A DNA stretch of 64,000 nt from Neoasaia chiangmaiensis (GTDB lineage: Bacteria > Pseudomonadota > Alphaproteobacteria > Acetobacterales > Acetobacteraceae), in contig NZ_CP014691.1 in NCBI RefSeq assembly GCF_002005465.1, positions 1-64,000 of the forward strand. The letters are read 5' to 3'. Below the pieces are notes generated by a model. The model ran no database searches and was not told where the DNA came from. It saw only the letters and a program-made list of their open reading frames with translations. The position numbers and the translations under genes are program-made. Every line of letters starts with the position of its first letter. Positions within the stretch are counted from its first letter, which is position 1. Shown here piece after piece: positions 17,000-24,796 of the stretch.

Positions 17000-17548
17000 T
17001 CAGGGCTGAAATTGATTAATTAGCGATATGGTAATCGTCACTCGCCCAAAAGAGTTTAAGGCTTCTAGGCCAGATATGATTTTTCCAATTTTGATCACCC
17101 CTGATGCGTCAGGCCCTTCGTCGCGATAGAAAGCAATATTACCCCAAGGTGCATAGTAGGCGATGTCACCGATCGTCCCCATGTCTCTTTTCGGCGCACC
17201 TTCTTCAGATAGACGGGTAGGCAATGCATCGCTGACTTTCTCTGCGGTGCTCAGGTCTCGCAAGGTCATTGTTATCGGAAGCAGCGCGGCAAAGCTGTGT
17301 GCAGTTGGCGAGTTGTTAAGAGTCGCCAGCATTCTTGTGTTGCCAATCTGAATCTGGAGTTTGACATTCTTGGTATTTATCCATGTGGTCTCCCCTGAAT
17401 GTTGACTGGTCTTGGTGGATGGTGCGGCTTGAGCCGTTGACAATGCAAGGTTAGTGGCAGCTAAAAAAACAGCGAAAGTAACTCGGTATGATATTCTGAA
17501 ATTAAATCGGGTGATATAGGATTTTACTTCTGTTTTATTCGGAAGCAT
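17000..17548 (-). CDS. Exported cyclophilin-like fold protein
   Basis: A 182-residue protein from ATG 17548, chosen because GGAG lies eight bases upstream; the frame is open for 38 more codons. A signal peptide (RVTFAVFLAATNLALSTAQA) precedes a compact domain: VKLQIQIGNTRMLATLNNSP, SFAALLPITMTLRDL, then GTIGDIAYYAPWGNIAFYRD. This is the bacterial cyclophilin-like domain, which has the cyclophilin barrel but usually lacks known isomerase activity. Such proteins often occur beside short-chain dehydrogenases and redox genes, as here (next gene upstream on the same strand at 17669). Substrate or partner is unknown. Confidence 0.75.
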   Translation of the reverse strand: MLPNKTEVKSYITRFNFRISYRVTFAVFLAATNLALSTAQAAPSTKTSQHSGETTWINTKNVKLQIQIGNTRMLATLNNSPTAHSFAALLPITMTLRDLSTAEKVSDALPTRLSEEGAPKRDMGTIGDIAYYAPWGNIAFYRDEGPDASGVIKIGKIISGLEALNSFGRVTITISLINQFQP

Positions 17549-17668
17549 ACTGCTGCACTCCAGTAACATGATTTTTTTATCTGCGGGAAAGATAAAGAAA
17601 TAAAAAATTGACTTATACAGAGTGTTTTTTGACGTGCTGTGGAAATTCTCTTTCCACAGCACTGTTAC

Positions 17669-18433
17669 TTATGCGGTCTGACCGCCATCCACTACGAACG
17701 TTGCGCCGACCGTGAAGGCAGCGAGATCCGAACACAACCACAGTACGGTTCCGGCAATTTCTTCCGGTTTGCCGAGCCGACCCACAGGTTCCTGTCCGAT
17801 AGCGGCCTGACGTCCCTCCTCGGTTCCTCCAGTGAAACGGGTCATCATCGGGGTTTCTATGATGCCAGGAGCCACGACATTAACGCGAATATTTGAAGAT
17901 GCGTAGTCAAGAGCTGCGGCTTTACTGAGACCAATAACTCCAAATTTGGATGCACAGTAGGCCCCGTTTCCTGGGAAGCCCTTCACGCCAGCGCCCGATG
18001 CTGTGCTGACAATAGCACCACCGCCAATTTTCAACATTTCCGGTATCTGATGCTTCAGACTGAAGAAAACGCTATTCAGGTTGGTTGAGATAACATTTTC
18101 CCACATCTCCGGCGGAATGTCGGCAGTTGCGAGTGCCTTGTGTTCAATGCCCGCATTGTTGAATGCGAAATCAAGGCGTCCAAATTCCGCAACGGTTTTT
18201 GCAACAGCACTTTTGATTTCATTCTCCTTTGAGACGTCGGCAATAATGGAGATTGCTCTACCACCAGCTTCTGTAATGAGGCGTAATGTCTCCTGAATAT
18301 TTCCTTCCGAACGGCCAACTACCGCGACGCTTGCTCCGGCCTTGGCAAAGGCGAGAGCGGTCGCACGCCCGATACCCGTGCCCGCACCGGTGACAATGGC
18401 GACCTTGCCCGAATAATCAAATTGCACTGACAT
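17669..18433 (-). CDS. Short-chain dehydrogenase/reductase
   Basis: A 254-residue classical SDR. ATG 18433 is preceded by GGGAG and is preferred over an ATG 14 codons upstream. Visible motifs: the cofactor loop TGAGTGIG (15-22), NNAGIE, the active-site Tyr and Lys in YCASKFG, and the typical C-terminus FVVDGGQTA. Length and motifs match NAD(P)-dependent oxidoreductases acting on an alcohol or ketone of unknown identity. It is followed by the cyclophilin-like gene at about 120 bases and is divergent from the PQQ sugar dehydrogenase gene, with 304 bases between them. Confidence 0.88.
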   Translation of the reverse strand: MSVQFDYSGKVAIVTGAGTGIGRATALAFAKAGASVAVVGRSEGNIQETLRLITEAGGRAISIIADVSKENEIKSAVAKTVAEFGRLDFAFNNAGIEHKALATADIPPEMWENVISTNLNSVFFSLKHQIPEMLKIGGGAIVSTASGAGVKGFPGNGAYCASKFGVIGLSKAAALDYASSNIRVNVVAPGIIETPMMTRFTGGTEEGRQAAIGQEPVGRLGKPEEIAGTVLWLCSDLAAFTVGATFVVDGGQTA

Positions 18434-18737
18434 GATGAATCTCCCTTGTTCGCTGTGCGAGGCAGACGATGTCAAAATGCCGGACGGAACTGAATTAATG
18501 AAAATAACTCACAACCGTATGCAATTTTTATCGACTACCAACATTAATGGCATGGACGTAAGATAACATCGCTGTCAAGGCCGTATGGCAAAGGCATCTG
18601 CTATCTGGAGTCTAGGCTGGTGCCTACATGGACAACGGTTCGTACCTGTGGGCTTGGGCGTAATTATGCGGATGACATGTCCTCCCGGAAGGGAAAGGAG
18701 AACTGCCATCTCGGGCTGGAATGCGAAGGATTAGGAA
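18434..18737. promoter_or_regulatory. Divergent promoter region (SDR / PQQ dehydrogenase)
   Basis: The 304-base gap between two divergent genes is AT-rich near its middle. ATTAATG at 18494-18500 and CATTAAT at 18542-18548 form an inverted pair 41 bases apart, a possible regulator site. No gene is seen. Confidence 0.4.
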
Positions 18738-19991
18738 ATGCGACACGCTAAAGGGAGGCTGGTAACTCTTGGTATTCTTGCGTTCGGGACAGTTCTTGTT
18801 TCCGTATCTGTCAAAAATACCTATGCTGCTGCCGAACCTTCATGGCGTGAGGGGCATGCCATCGAAACACGTCCGCCGGAACTTGAGAGTGACCGGCCTG
18901 CATTCGTGGGGCAGACCCGGGCGCCTTACCATGCAACCTCTCCCTTTCACGTCACGGTTCTGACAGACAGGCTGCATGCGCCCTGGAGCCTTGCATTCCT
19001 GCCTGACGGGCGCATGCTGGTAACGGAAAAGCCTGGGGCGTTGCGTATCGTAGATGCACAGGGCAGGATTTCTGGGCCTGTCAGGAATTTACCAGCCGTC
19101 CATTATGGCGGTCAGGTGGGGCTTCTGGACGTTGCGCTGGATCGCGACTTCGCAAAGGATCACCGCATATTCTTCAGCTATAGCGAGGATGTGGGAGACG
19201 ATAAGACCAATATTGCTCTTGCGCGCGCTACGCTGGATGAGAAAGCTGGTATTTTGCGGGATGTTTCCGTGATTTTTCGGGCGTTACCAGCGGTCTCGTC
19301 TACAAAAGGTGCCAATCAGGGCGGTCGCATCGCGGTGGCACCGAATGGAACCCTGTTCATGACTGTAGGGGATCGTTCCAGCATTACGCCCTGGGATGTC
19401 GCCCAGCATCTTGATAGCGATCTGGGCAAGATCATTCACATTACGGCGGACGGTGAACCCGCGTCAGATAATCCTTTTATTGGTCGGGCAGGAGCAAGAC
19501 CGGAAATCTGGACTCTTGGGCACCGCAGCGAAGAAGGACTGGCTTTCGCACCAGATGGCAGGTTGTGGGAAACAGAACATGGGCCACAAGGTGGTGATGA
19601 ACTCAATCTTATCGAACGAGGTAAGAATTATGGGTGGCCTTTAGTGACACACGGCATTGATTATTCAGGAGAGAAGATCAATGGCGGCCTGACCGAAAAA
19701 CCTGGAACAGAACAGGCTCGCTATTACTGGGATCCGGTTATAGCACCATCAGGTCTTGCTTTTTATTCAGGCAATCTTTTTCCTCAATGGCACGATAGCG
19801 TGTTCGTTGGCGGTTTGCGTGCCGGATTTCTCGATCGTCTGACACTGACAACTAACGACAAAGTCAGGGATGAGGAACCGCTGCTGGCCGATCTGCGCAG
19901 CCGGATACGTGATGTCAGGTCAGGTCCGGACGGGGCGGTGTATGTCCTGACGGATGACGGGAAACTCCTTCGCCTGACACCAGGTCAATAA
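18738..19991 (+). CDS. PQQ-dependent sugar dehydrogenase (soluble aldose dehydrogenase type)
   Basis: A 417-residue exported protein with a signal peptide (VTLGILAFGTVLVSVSVKN). The six-bladed beta-propeller family of YliI/Asd and soluble glucose dehydrogenase is indicated by LHAPWSLAFLPDGRMLVTEK, GGQVGLLDVALDRDF, TVGDRSSI, WTLGHRSEEGLAFAPDGRLW and ETEHGPQGGDELNLIERGKN. The catalytic His of this family lies in the propeller around the GLLDV region. It would oxidise aldose sugars in the periplasm using PQQ and pass electrons to the respiratory chain. Six bases separate its stop from the ATG at 19998 of the next frame, so the two form an operon. No cytochrome gene is attached. Confidence 0.88.
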   Translation: MRHAKGRLVTLGILAFGTVLVSVSVKNTYAAAEPSWREGHAIETRPPELESDRPAFVGQTRAPYHATSPFHVTVLTDRLHAPWSLAFLPDGRMLVTEKPGALRIVDAQGRISGPVRNLPAVHYGGQVGLLDVALDRDFAKDHRIFFSYSEDVGDDKTNIALARATLDEKAGILRDVSVIFRALPAVSSTKGANQGGRIAVAPNGTLFMTVGDRSSITPWDVAQHLDSDLGKIIHITADGEPASDNPFIGRAGARPEIWTLGHRSEEGLAFAPDGRLWETEHGPQGGDELNLIERGKNYGWPLVTHGIDYSGEKINGGLTEKPGTEQARYYWDPVIAPSGLAFYSGNLFPQWHDSVFVGGLRAGFLDRLTLTTNDKVRDEEPLLADLRSRIRDVRSGPDGAVYVLTDDGKLLRLTPGQ

Positions 19992-20006
19992 AGAGGAATG
20001 ATAATC

Positions 20007-21023
20007 ATGAAAAAGATCATGGTGATGCTGGCAATCACCTTGGGTTTGGTGGGAGTGCCTGCCATGGCGGCGGACATGTCGAATGGTGCAGACAATTTCT
20101 ACAAAAGCGATCGCGTCACGATTCAGAAAATTTCTTTCAAGAACAAGATGGGCATGAAAGTAGTGGGAAACCTCTTCACGCCCAAAAACCTGGAACAGAA
20201 CAGAAAATATGCGGCCATTGTGGTCGGCCACCCGATGGGAGCCGTCAAGGAACAGAGTGCTAACCTCTATGCGACGAAACTGGCCGAGCAGGGCTTTGTC
20301 ACGCTGGATTTCGATCTGTCCTTCTGGGGTGAAAGCGAAGGAGAGCCCCGTAATACGGTATCGACCGATATCTACGTGGATGATTTTCTGGCAGCCGTAG
20401 ACTTTCTGGGGACACAAACCTTTGTAGACAGGGGACGTATCGGAGCACTCGGCATCTGCGCGAGCGGCAGCTTTGTTGTCAGTGCTGCACAGATCGACCC
20501 ACGGATTAGAGCTATTGCAACTGTCAGCATGTATGACATGGGAGCGGCTAACCGGAACGGACTGCACCATTCTGTTACGCTCAAGCAGAGAGAGAAAATT
20601 CTTCAGGATGCTGCGCAAGAGCGCACCGCCGAATTTTCAGGGGCTCCGATCAAGTATACGAGTGGAACGTCAGAAAAACTGACAAAAAACTCGACGGTTG
20701 TTGAACGCGAGTTCTATGATTTCTATCGGACGCCGCGCGGATATTCTCCCAATACCACGACGCATCCCACACTTGTCAGCAACGTTTCATTCATGAATTT
20801 CTACCCGTTCGAGCAGATACAAACCATCTCGCCGCGTCATCTGCTTTTTGTTGTCGGAGAGAAAGCGCATTCGCGTGAATTCAGTGAAGATGCCTACCAG
20901 CGTGCAGCCGAGCCAAAGGAACTCTATATCGTGCCGGGCGCGGGGCATGTTGATCTCTATGACAGAACAAAACTTATTCCTTTCGCCAAGCTGGCTAATT
21001 TCTTTCGTGAGAATCTGAAATAA
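20007..21023 (+). CDS. Exported alpha/beta hydrolase with Cys in the nucleophile elbow
   Basis: A 338-residue protein from ATG 20007 (AGAGG eleven bases upstream). It has a signal peptide ending AMAAD and the alpha/beta-hydrolase features AIVVGHPMGAVKEQ, TLDFDLSFWGESEG, RIGALGICASGSF and the late His in VPGAGHVDLYD. The nucleophile turn reads GICASG; like dienelactone-hydrolase relatives, the Cys may be the nucleophile instead of Ser. YcjY/DLH-type hydrolases are the nearest family that I recognise. It follows the PQQ sugar dehydrogenase almost directly; a lactone product of sugar oxidation would be a reasonable substrate, but that is inference. Confidence 0.8.
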   Translation: MKKIMVMLAITLGLVGVPAMAADMSNGADNFYKSDRVTIQKISFKNKMGMKVVGNLFTPKNLEQNRKYAAIVVGHPMGAVKEQSANLYATKLAEQGFVTLDFDLSFWGESEGEPRNTVSTDIYVDDFLAAVDFLGTQTFVDRGRIGALGICASGSFVVSAAQIDPRIRAIATVSMYDMGAANRNGLHHSVTLKQREKILQDAAQERTAEFSGAPIKYTSGTSEKLTKNSTVVEREFYDFYRTPRGYSPNTTTHPTLVSNVSFMNFYPFEQIQTISPRHLLFVVGEKAHSREFSEDAYQRAAEPKELYIVPGAGHVDLYDRTKLIPFAKLANFFRENLK

Positions 21024-21052
21024 GCGCTGAAACCTGCTGGTGATCATCCGTG

Positions 21053-21084
21053 TTGGACCGTTCAGTGTGGACGTAACGGTCCAA
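21053..21084 (+). terminator. Perfect 10-bp stem-loop after the hydrolase gene
   Basis: TTGGACCGTT pairs exactly with AACGGTCCAA around a 12-base loop, 30 bases after the stop. No T-run follows, so it may be a transcript-end stabiliser or a protein site rather than a standard terminator. Confidence 0.4.
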
Positions 21085-21215
21085 CTATGCAGGGTAAGGC
21101 CGAACGCTATGGGCTTCGGGCAGCCGCTATCATACCAGTATCAACATGTGTCGTACCTAGTCTCGAATGAAGGCTGACAAACAAGGAACAACCATCTGAA
21201 AAAGGAGCGCAGTCA

Positions 21216-21401
21216 TTGAGTCCAGAAAGTTCACGCAGCTGCGATCAGGACCGTCAACGGGACGCGGTGGTTGACGCGTGGCTGAGACATGAACTGCGGA
21301 ACAAATACGGCGCTATTCTCGGTGACGATATTCCCGATGAACTTTTGGACCTGATAAACGCCTCGACAGTTCCGACACACATTCCAGAACAGGACAGTTA
21401 G
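21216..21401 (+). CDS. Small NepR-like anti-sigma factor candidate
   Basis: A 61-residue protein with TTG start and AAAGGAG seven bases upstream. The central helix-linker-helix (WLRHELRNKYGAILGDDIPD, then ELLDLINAS) matches the layout of NepR, the anti-sigma factor of the alpha-proteobacterial general stress response, which reads approximately LRxLYDxVxxxPVPDRxLDLL. NepR genes usually neighbour phyR and ecfG; neither is present here, so this would be an orphan paralog. Its last bases overlap the end of the convergent YkgJ-type gene. Assignment from pattern only. Confidence 0.5.
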   Translation: MSPESSRSCDQDRQRDAVVDAWLRHELRNKYGAILGDDIPDELLDLINASTVPTHIPEQDS

Positions 21402-22072
21402 AGCGAAGAAGCCGACATGTTGTCAGGATGATGCACGCTGGCCTGCCAATCATCCCATAGGAGGTGTACTGCTTCGTGCAGGAAGACTGGGCCTGGCGTA
21501 ATTCCAAATTCTTTCTCAATCTGTTCCAGGCGTTTTTCGAGAACGAAGAGAAATATCCTGTAATGATGCGCCGCGTGTCCGTCATCTCCCTGATAAGCCG
21601 GATTGCCTTCATAGAAGGTGCCAGCGAGGCACAGGGCAACGTCCAGACTATAGTATCCGCGGCACACCATGGGACGTTGCTCATAGATTGAGCATGCGCC
21701 ATCGAAAAGAAACGGGCAAAACGGCACGCCAGTTAGCAGTCTCTGATGAAGCTGCTTTAGACGATCCGGCGTGAAGGTGCGTTGTGCATGATCCAGCGCA
21801 AGGTGTGCAAAAATCGGATTGACCTGGATGAGACTTCTGCAACAGGTGTCGCAGCCATTGCGGCACGCTACAGGTTTCACAATGCAGAGATGGTTGAGGT
21901 GATCGGATACGTCATTGCAGAGATCTAACAACCTGCTGGCAAGCCGTATCATGTCAGAGGGCTGGGAGAGGTTGCCCAACCCCTGCCTGAACATGGCATC
22001 GGCTTCACTCACCTTACTCCGCATATAGGTGAGTGTGGCCGTCGCGGGGACGGGTGGTAATGGCTGAGGCAT
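21398..22072 (-). CDS. YkgJ-family cysteine-cluster protein
   Basis: A 224-residue cytoplasmic protein. The cluster CRNGCDTCC followed by CPFLFDGACSIYEQRPMVCR is the hallmark of the YkgJ/Fe-S-cluster-binding family (CxxxCxxCC and later C...RPxxCR). These proteins probably bind an iron-sulfur or zinc centre; the biochemical role is largely unknown. It lies downstream of the RND efflux operon on the same strand, 70 bases after the outer-membrane factor gene, and may be cotranscribed. Confidence 0.85.
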   Translation of the reverse strand: MPQPLPPVPATATLTYMRSKVSEADAMFRQGLGNLSQPSDMIRLASRLLDLCNDVSDHLNHLCIVKPVACRNGCDTCCRSLIQVNPIFAHLALDHAQRTFTPDRLKQLHQRLLTGVPFCPFLFDGACSIYEQRPMVCRGYYSLDVALCLAGTFYEGNPAYQGDDGHAAHHYRIFLFVLEKRLEQIEKEFGITPGPVFLHEAVHLLWDDWQASVHHPDNMSASSL

Positions 22073-22083
22073 GTGCTCTTTCC

Positions 22084-22105
22084 TTCACGGCTCTCGCGCC
22101 GTGAA
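22084..22105. other. Hairpin between efflux operon and YkgJ-type gene
   Basis: TTCACGGC and GCCGTGAA form an 8-bp stem around six bases. There is no T-run on either side. It may stabilise the upstream efflux message or mark its end. Confidence 0.35.
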
Positions 22106-22142
22106 TTGTCTGTGTCGTCTGTGTGTCGAATGAGCCCGATCG

Positions 22143-23615
22143 TCAGAGAATACGCTCGGCAAGGGGTGCCTTGCGGGGCGGTATCTCCGTGCCCCAACCG
22201 CCGCCGAGCGCCTTGTAGAGGGTCACAGTGTTCGACAGGGCCTGGAGCTGGGTCGTAATGGCTGCAAGCTGGGCGGTGTACCACGCCCTCTGCGCAACAA
22301 GTGTTCCGAGATAGGGGTCATAGCCGGCCCTGAATCTCTGTAGGGCGAGGGTATATTGCCGCTGATTGGCAGCGACCGATGCCTGCTGGGCCACCATCTG
22401 CCCGAGATAGGTTTCCCGCCCGGCCAGCGCATCCGCGACTTCGCGAAACGCGGACTGGATCGTTCGCTCGTAGCGCGCCACTTCTTCTCGTTTGCGAGCA
22501 CGGGCCTGCTTGAGCTGGGCGGTCAGACGACCTGCGTCAAAGAGCGGCAAGGTAATCTGCGGTGCGACGTTCCAGGCGCCCATGCCGCTTTGGAAGAGGC
22601 GGGTGATATTGTTGCTTGCCGTGCCATTGGCGGCCGTGATCTGGATTTTCGGGAAGAATTCGGCCCGCGCTGCACCGATATCGTCATTGGCGGCCCGTAA
22701 CTCGCCTTCGGAGGCCGCTATATCCGGTCGCCGGTTTATCATGTCGGACGGCAGGCCAGCCGGTACGACTGGAAATGCCGTGATGGAATCAAGAGAAGTC
22801 TTGGTGCTCATGGATCGGATCATGGCGTCCGTGAGCGGGGTGCCCACCAGCAATGTCAACTGATCAAGGGCCTCCGCGCGTTGTCGCGTGTAGATTTGCA
22901 GATTGGTTTCGGCATCATGCAGGGAGGCTTCGGCTTCCGCCAGGTCCAGTTGCGTACCTGTACCGACTTCGGCTGTCTGTTTGACAAGATCGTAAGTATG
23001 GCGTCGGTTTTCCAGAACATTCTGCGTAACCGTGACCGCCTGATTGTTGGCGACCCAGTTCAGCATCGCCATCGCAACACTGGAAATGATGCTCAGCCTC
23101 ATCGCCTGCTGGTTCAGCGCACTGGCCATATAGCGGTCGAACGAGGCTCTGGAGGCACTCCGTATGCGCCCCCATAGGTCCACTTCATAGGCGGAAACAC
23201 CGAAGCCGACTGCATACTGCCGCATGTAGATCGGTTCGTCCGTGCGGGAGAGGCTCCAGATATGAGAGTTCATTTTCTGGATATTGGCACCCGCCGTTCC
23301 GTTCAAAGTCGGGAACAGGGCTGCGTTCTCAATGTCGAATTGCGAACTGGCTGCGGCAGTCTGCTGCTGCGCAATGCGTAGATCCCGGTTGTTCTCCAGC
23401 GCTGTGGCGATGAGGGTCTGCATGACAGGATCGCGGTAGAAATCGCGCCAGTCCTGCATGAGCGTCGTGTCATCCTTAGCGTGCGTAGGGCGTTCGCCGC
23501 TGGATGGCCATGTCGTGGACAACGGTGCAGCCGGTCTGTGATAATGCGGGATCATGGTGCAGCCGCCGAGCAAAGCCGTCAGCGTGATCCCGTGAAGAAG
23601 GAATGAAGCCCGCAC
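22143..23615 (-). CDS. RND efflux outer-membrane lipoprotein (NodT/OprM family)
   Basis: A 490-residue outer-membrane factor with GTG start three bases after the adaptor stop. A lipoprotein signal is present (LTALLGGCTMIPHY, lipid-bearing Cys). The family signatures PLSTTWPS near the N-terminus, NRDLRIAQQQTAAASS and PSDMINRRPDIAASEGELRA are clear. It would form the trimeric exit duct for the RND pump coded upstream. Operon order on the minus strand is permease, adaptor, duct. The substrate is not readable. A hairpin and the YkgJ-type gene follow. Confidence 0.92.
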   Translation of the reverse strand: MRASFLLHGITLTALLGGCTMIPHYHRPAAPLSTTWPSSGERPTHAKDDTTLMQDWRDFYRDPVMQTLIATALENNRDLRIAQQQTAAASSQFDIENAALFPTLNGTAGANIQKMNSHIWSLSRTDEPIYMRQYAVGFGVSAYEVDLWGRIRSASRASFDRYMASALNQQAMRLSIISSVAMAMLNWVANNQAVTVTQNVLENRRHTYDLVKQTAEVGTGTQLDLAEAEASLHDAETNLQIYTRQRAEALDQLTLLVGTPLTDAMIRSMSTKTSLDSITAFPVVPAGLPSDMINRRPDIAASEGELRAANDDIGAARAEFFPKIQITAANGTASNNITRLFQSGMGAWNVAPQITLPLFDAGRLTAQLKQARARKREEVARYERTIQSAFREVADALAGRETYLGQMVAQQASVAANQRQYTLALQRFRAGYDPYLGTLVAQRAWYTAQLAAITTQLQALSNTVTLYKALGGGWGTEIPPRKAPLAERIL

Positions 23616-23617
23616 GC

Positions 23618-24796
23618 TCAGATCACCTTCAGGTTCTTGTCGAGTTGTGGCGCGACAACACTGCCTTCATGCAAGGCGGACGGAGGATGCACCACAAGCT
23701 GGCTGCCATCGGGCAATCCATCCAGAATTTCCAGATGATCTCCATAATCCCGGCCGATCTTGACCTTGTGAACCGCGATTTTATTGTCAGCAGTGACAGT
23801 TTCGACAGACAATCCGTCAGCCTCATAATTGAGGGCTTCTGAGGGAACCATAATAACGGAAGCAGCCCGAGGCAGGTCAAAATGGATTTCCGCATAAAGC
23901 CCGGCTGTCAGGCGATTATCGTGGTTATCAATTTCGATCTCAACGGGCAGCATACGGCTTCCCTGTTCCAGCGCGTGCCCAGTTCGCGTCACTGTGCCTT
24001 TGAAAGTCTGACTAGGTCGTTCCGGCACCACGATCGAAGCTGGCTCATCCACTTTGACTGTCAGAGCAGCATCCTGGGGAACGTGGACACGTACGCGCAA
24101 CCGATCGGTGCGGGTGACCACAAACAGGGGGCGTGATGTGGCGTTATCAGCGCTGACCAGATCTCCGGCCTCTACATTCCTGACGGTGACAACGCCGTCA
24201 TAAGGGGCGATCACCGTCGTGTAAGCCTGACGCTGCGCTGTTTCAGCCAGCACAGCATCAGCAGCTTTCTGTTCGGCCTGCCGGGCATTTTGTGTCAGGC
24301 GGTCCACATCGAAATTCTGTTTGCTGACAGCGCCTCCACCGACAAGCCCGCCAGACCGCCGCGCGGTAATCTGCGCCAGAGCCAGATTGGCGCGAGCCTG
24401 CGCCAGTGTCGCCTGCGCCTGCTCAACACGGTGATCAAGTTCCGGCGCTCGGATGACCGCCAGAACCTGTCCTGCCTGCACGGGGGTTCCGATATCGACA
24501 AACCGCTTGTCGATATAGCCCGAAGCGCGTGCGCCGATGGGTGTTGTCTCAATTCCTACGGTTTCGCCTGGCAGGTCCAGCGACAAAGGTTGTGTCGAAG
24601 CACGCGCGATCATGGTCCGCACATCAGGAACCTGCTGGTCGCGCTCTCTGGCCGTTGCCGTGACCGCGTGCGCACGCTCGACATGGGTATAAACGCCATA
24701 ACCAACTGCGAGGATGACACCCAGTCCGGCAACAATGCCGGGGGAGAACCGCCTGCGTTCGTGACCGGAGTGGGACATGACAGGATCAGATGACAT
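23618..24796 (-). CDS. RND efflux periplasmic adaptor
   Basis: A 392-residue membrane-fusion protein. ATG 24796 fits GAGG nine bases upstream and overlaps the end of the permease gene; the frame stays open to 24883. One N-terminal anchor (PGIVAGLGVILAVGYGVYTH) is followed by the lipoyl halves (ASGYIDKRFVDIGTPVQAGQ and VIAPYDGVVTVRNVEAGDLV), a short hairpin rich in Ala/Gln and a beta-barrel domain (GLYAEIHFDLPRAASVIMVP). It links the permease to the outer-membrane factor at 22143. Translational coupling with both neighbours is likely from the overlaps. Confidence 0.92.
   Translation of the reverse strand: MSSDPVMSHSGHERRRFSPGIVAGLGVILAVGYGVYTHVERAHAVTATARERDQQVPDVRTMIARASTQPLSLDLPGETVGIETTPIGARASGYIDKRFVDIGTPVQAGQVLAVIRAPELDHRVEQAQATLAQARANLALAQITARRSGGLVGGGAVSKQNFDVDRLTQNARQAEQKAADAVLAETAQRQAYTTVIAPYDGVVTVRNVEAGDLVSADNATSRPLFVVTRTDRLRVRVHVPQDAALTVKVDEPASIVVPERPSQTFKGTVTRTGHALEQGSRMLPVEIEIDNHDNRLTAGLYAEIHFDLPRAASVIMVPSEALNYEADGLSVETVTADNKIAVHKVKIGRDYGDHLEILDGLPDGSQLVVHPPSALHEGSVVAPQLDKNLKVI

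Noticed and set aside
22143-23615. The NodT-type factor as the outer-membrane channel for the exporter at 8 kb
   Set aside because: It is in a tight operon with its own RND pump on the opposite strand, so a dedicated role for the peptide exporter is not supported.
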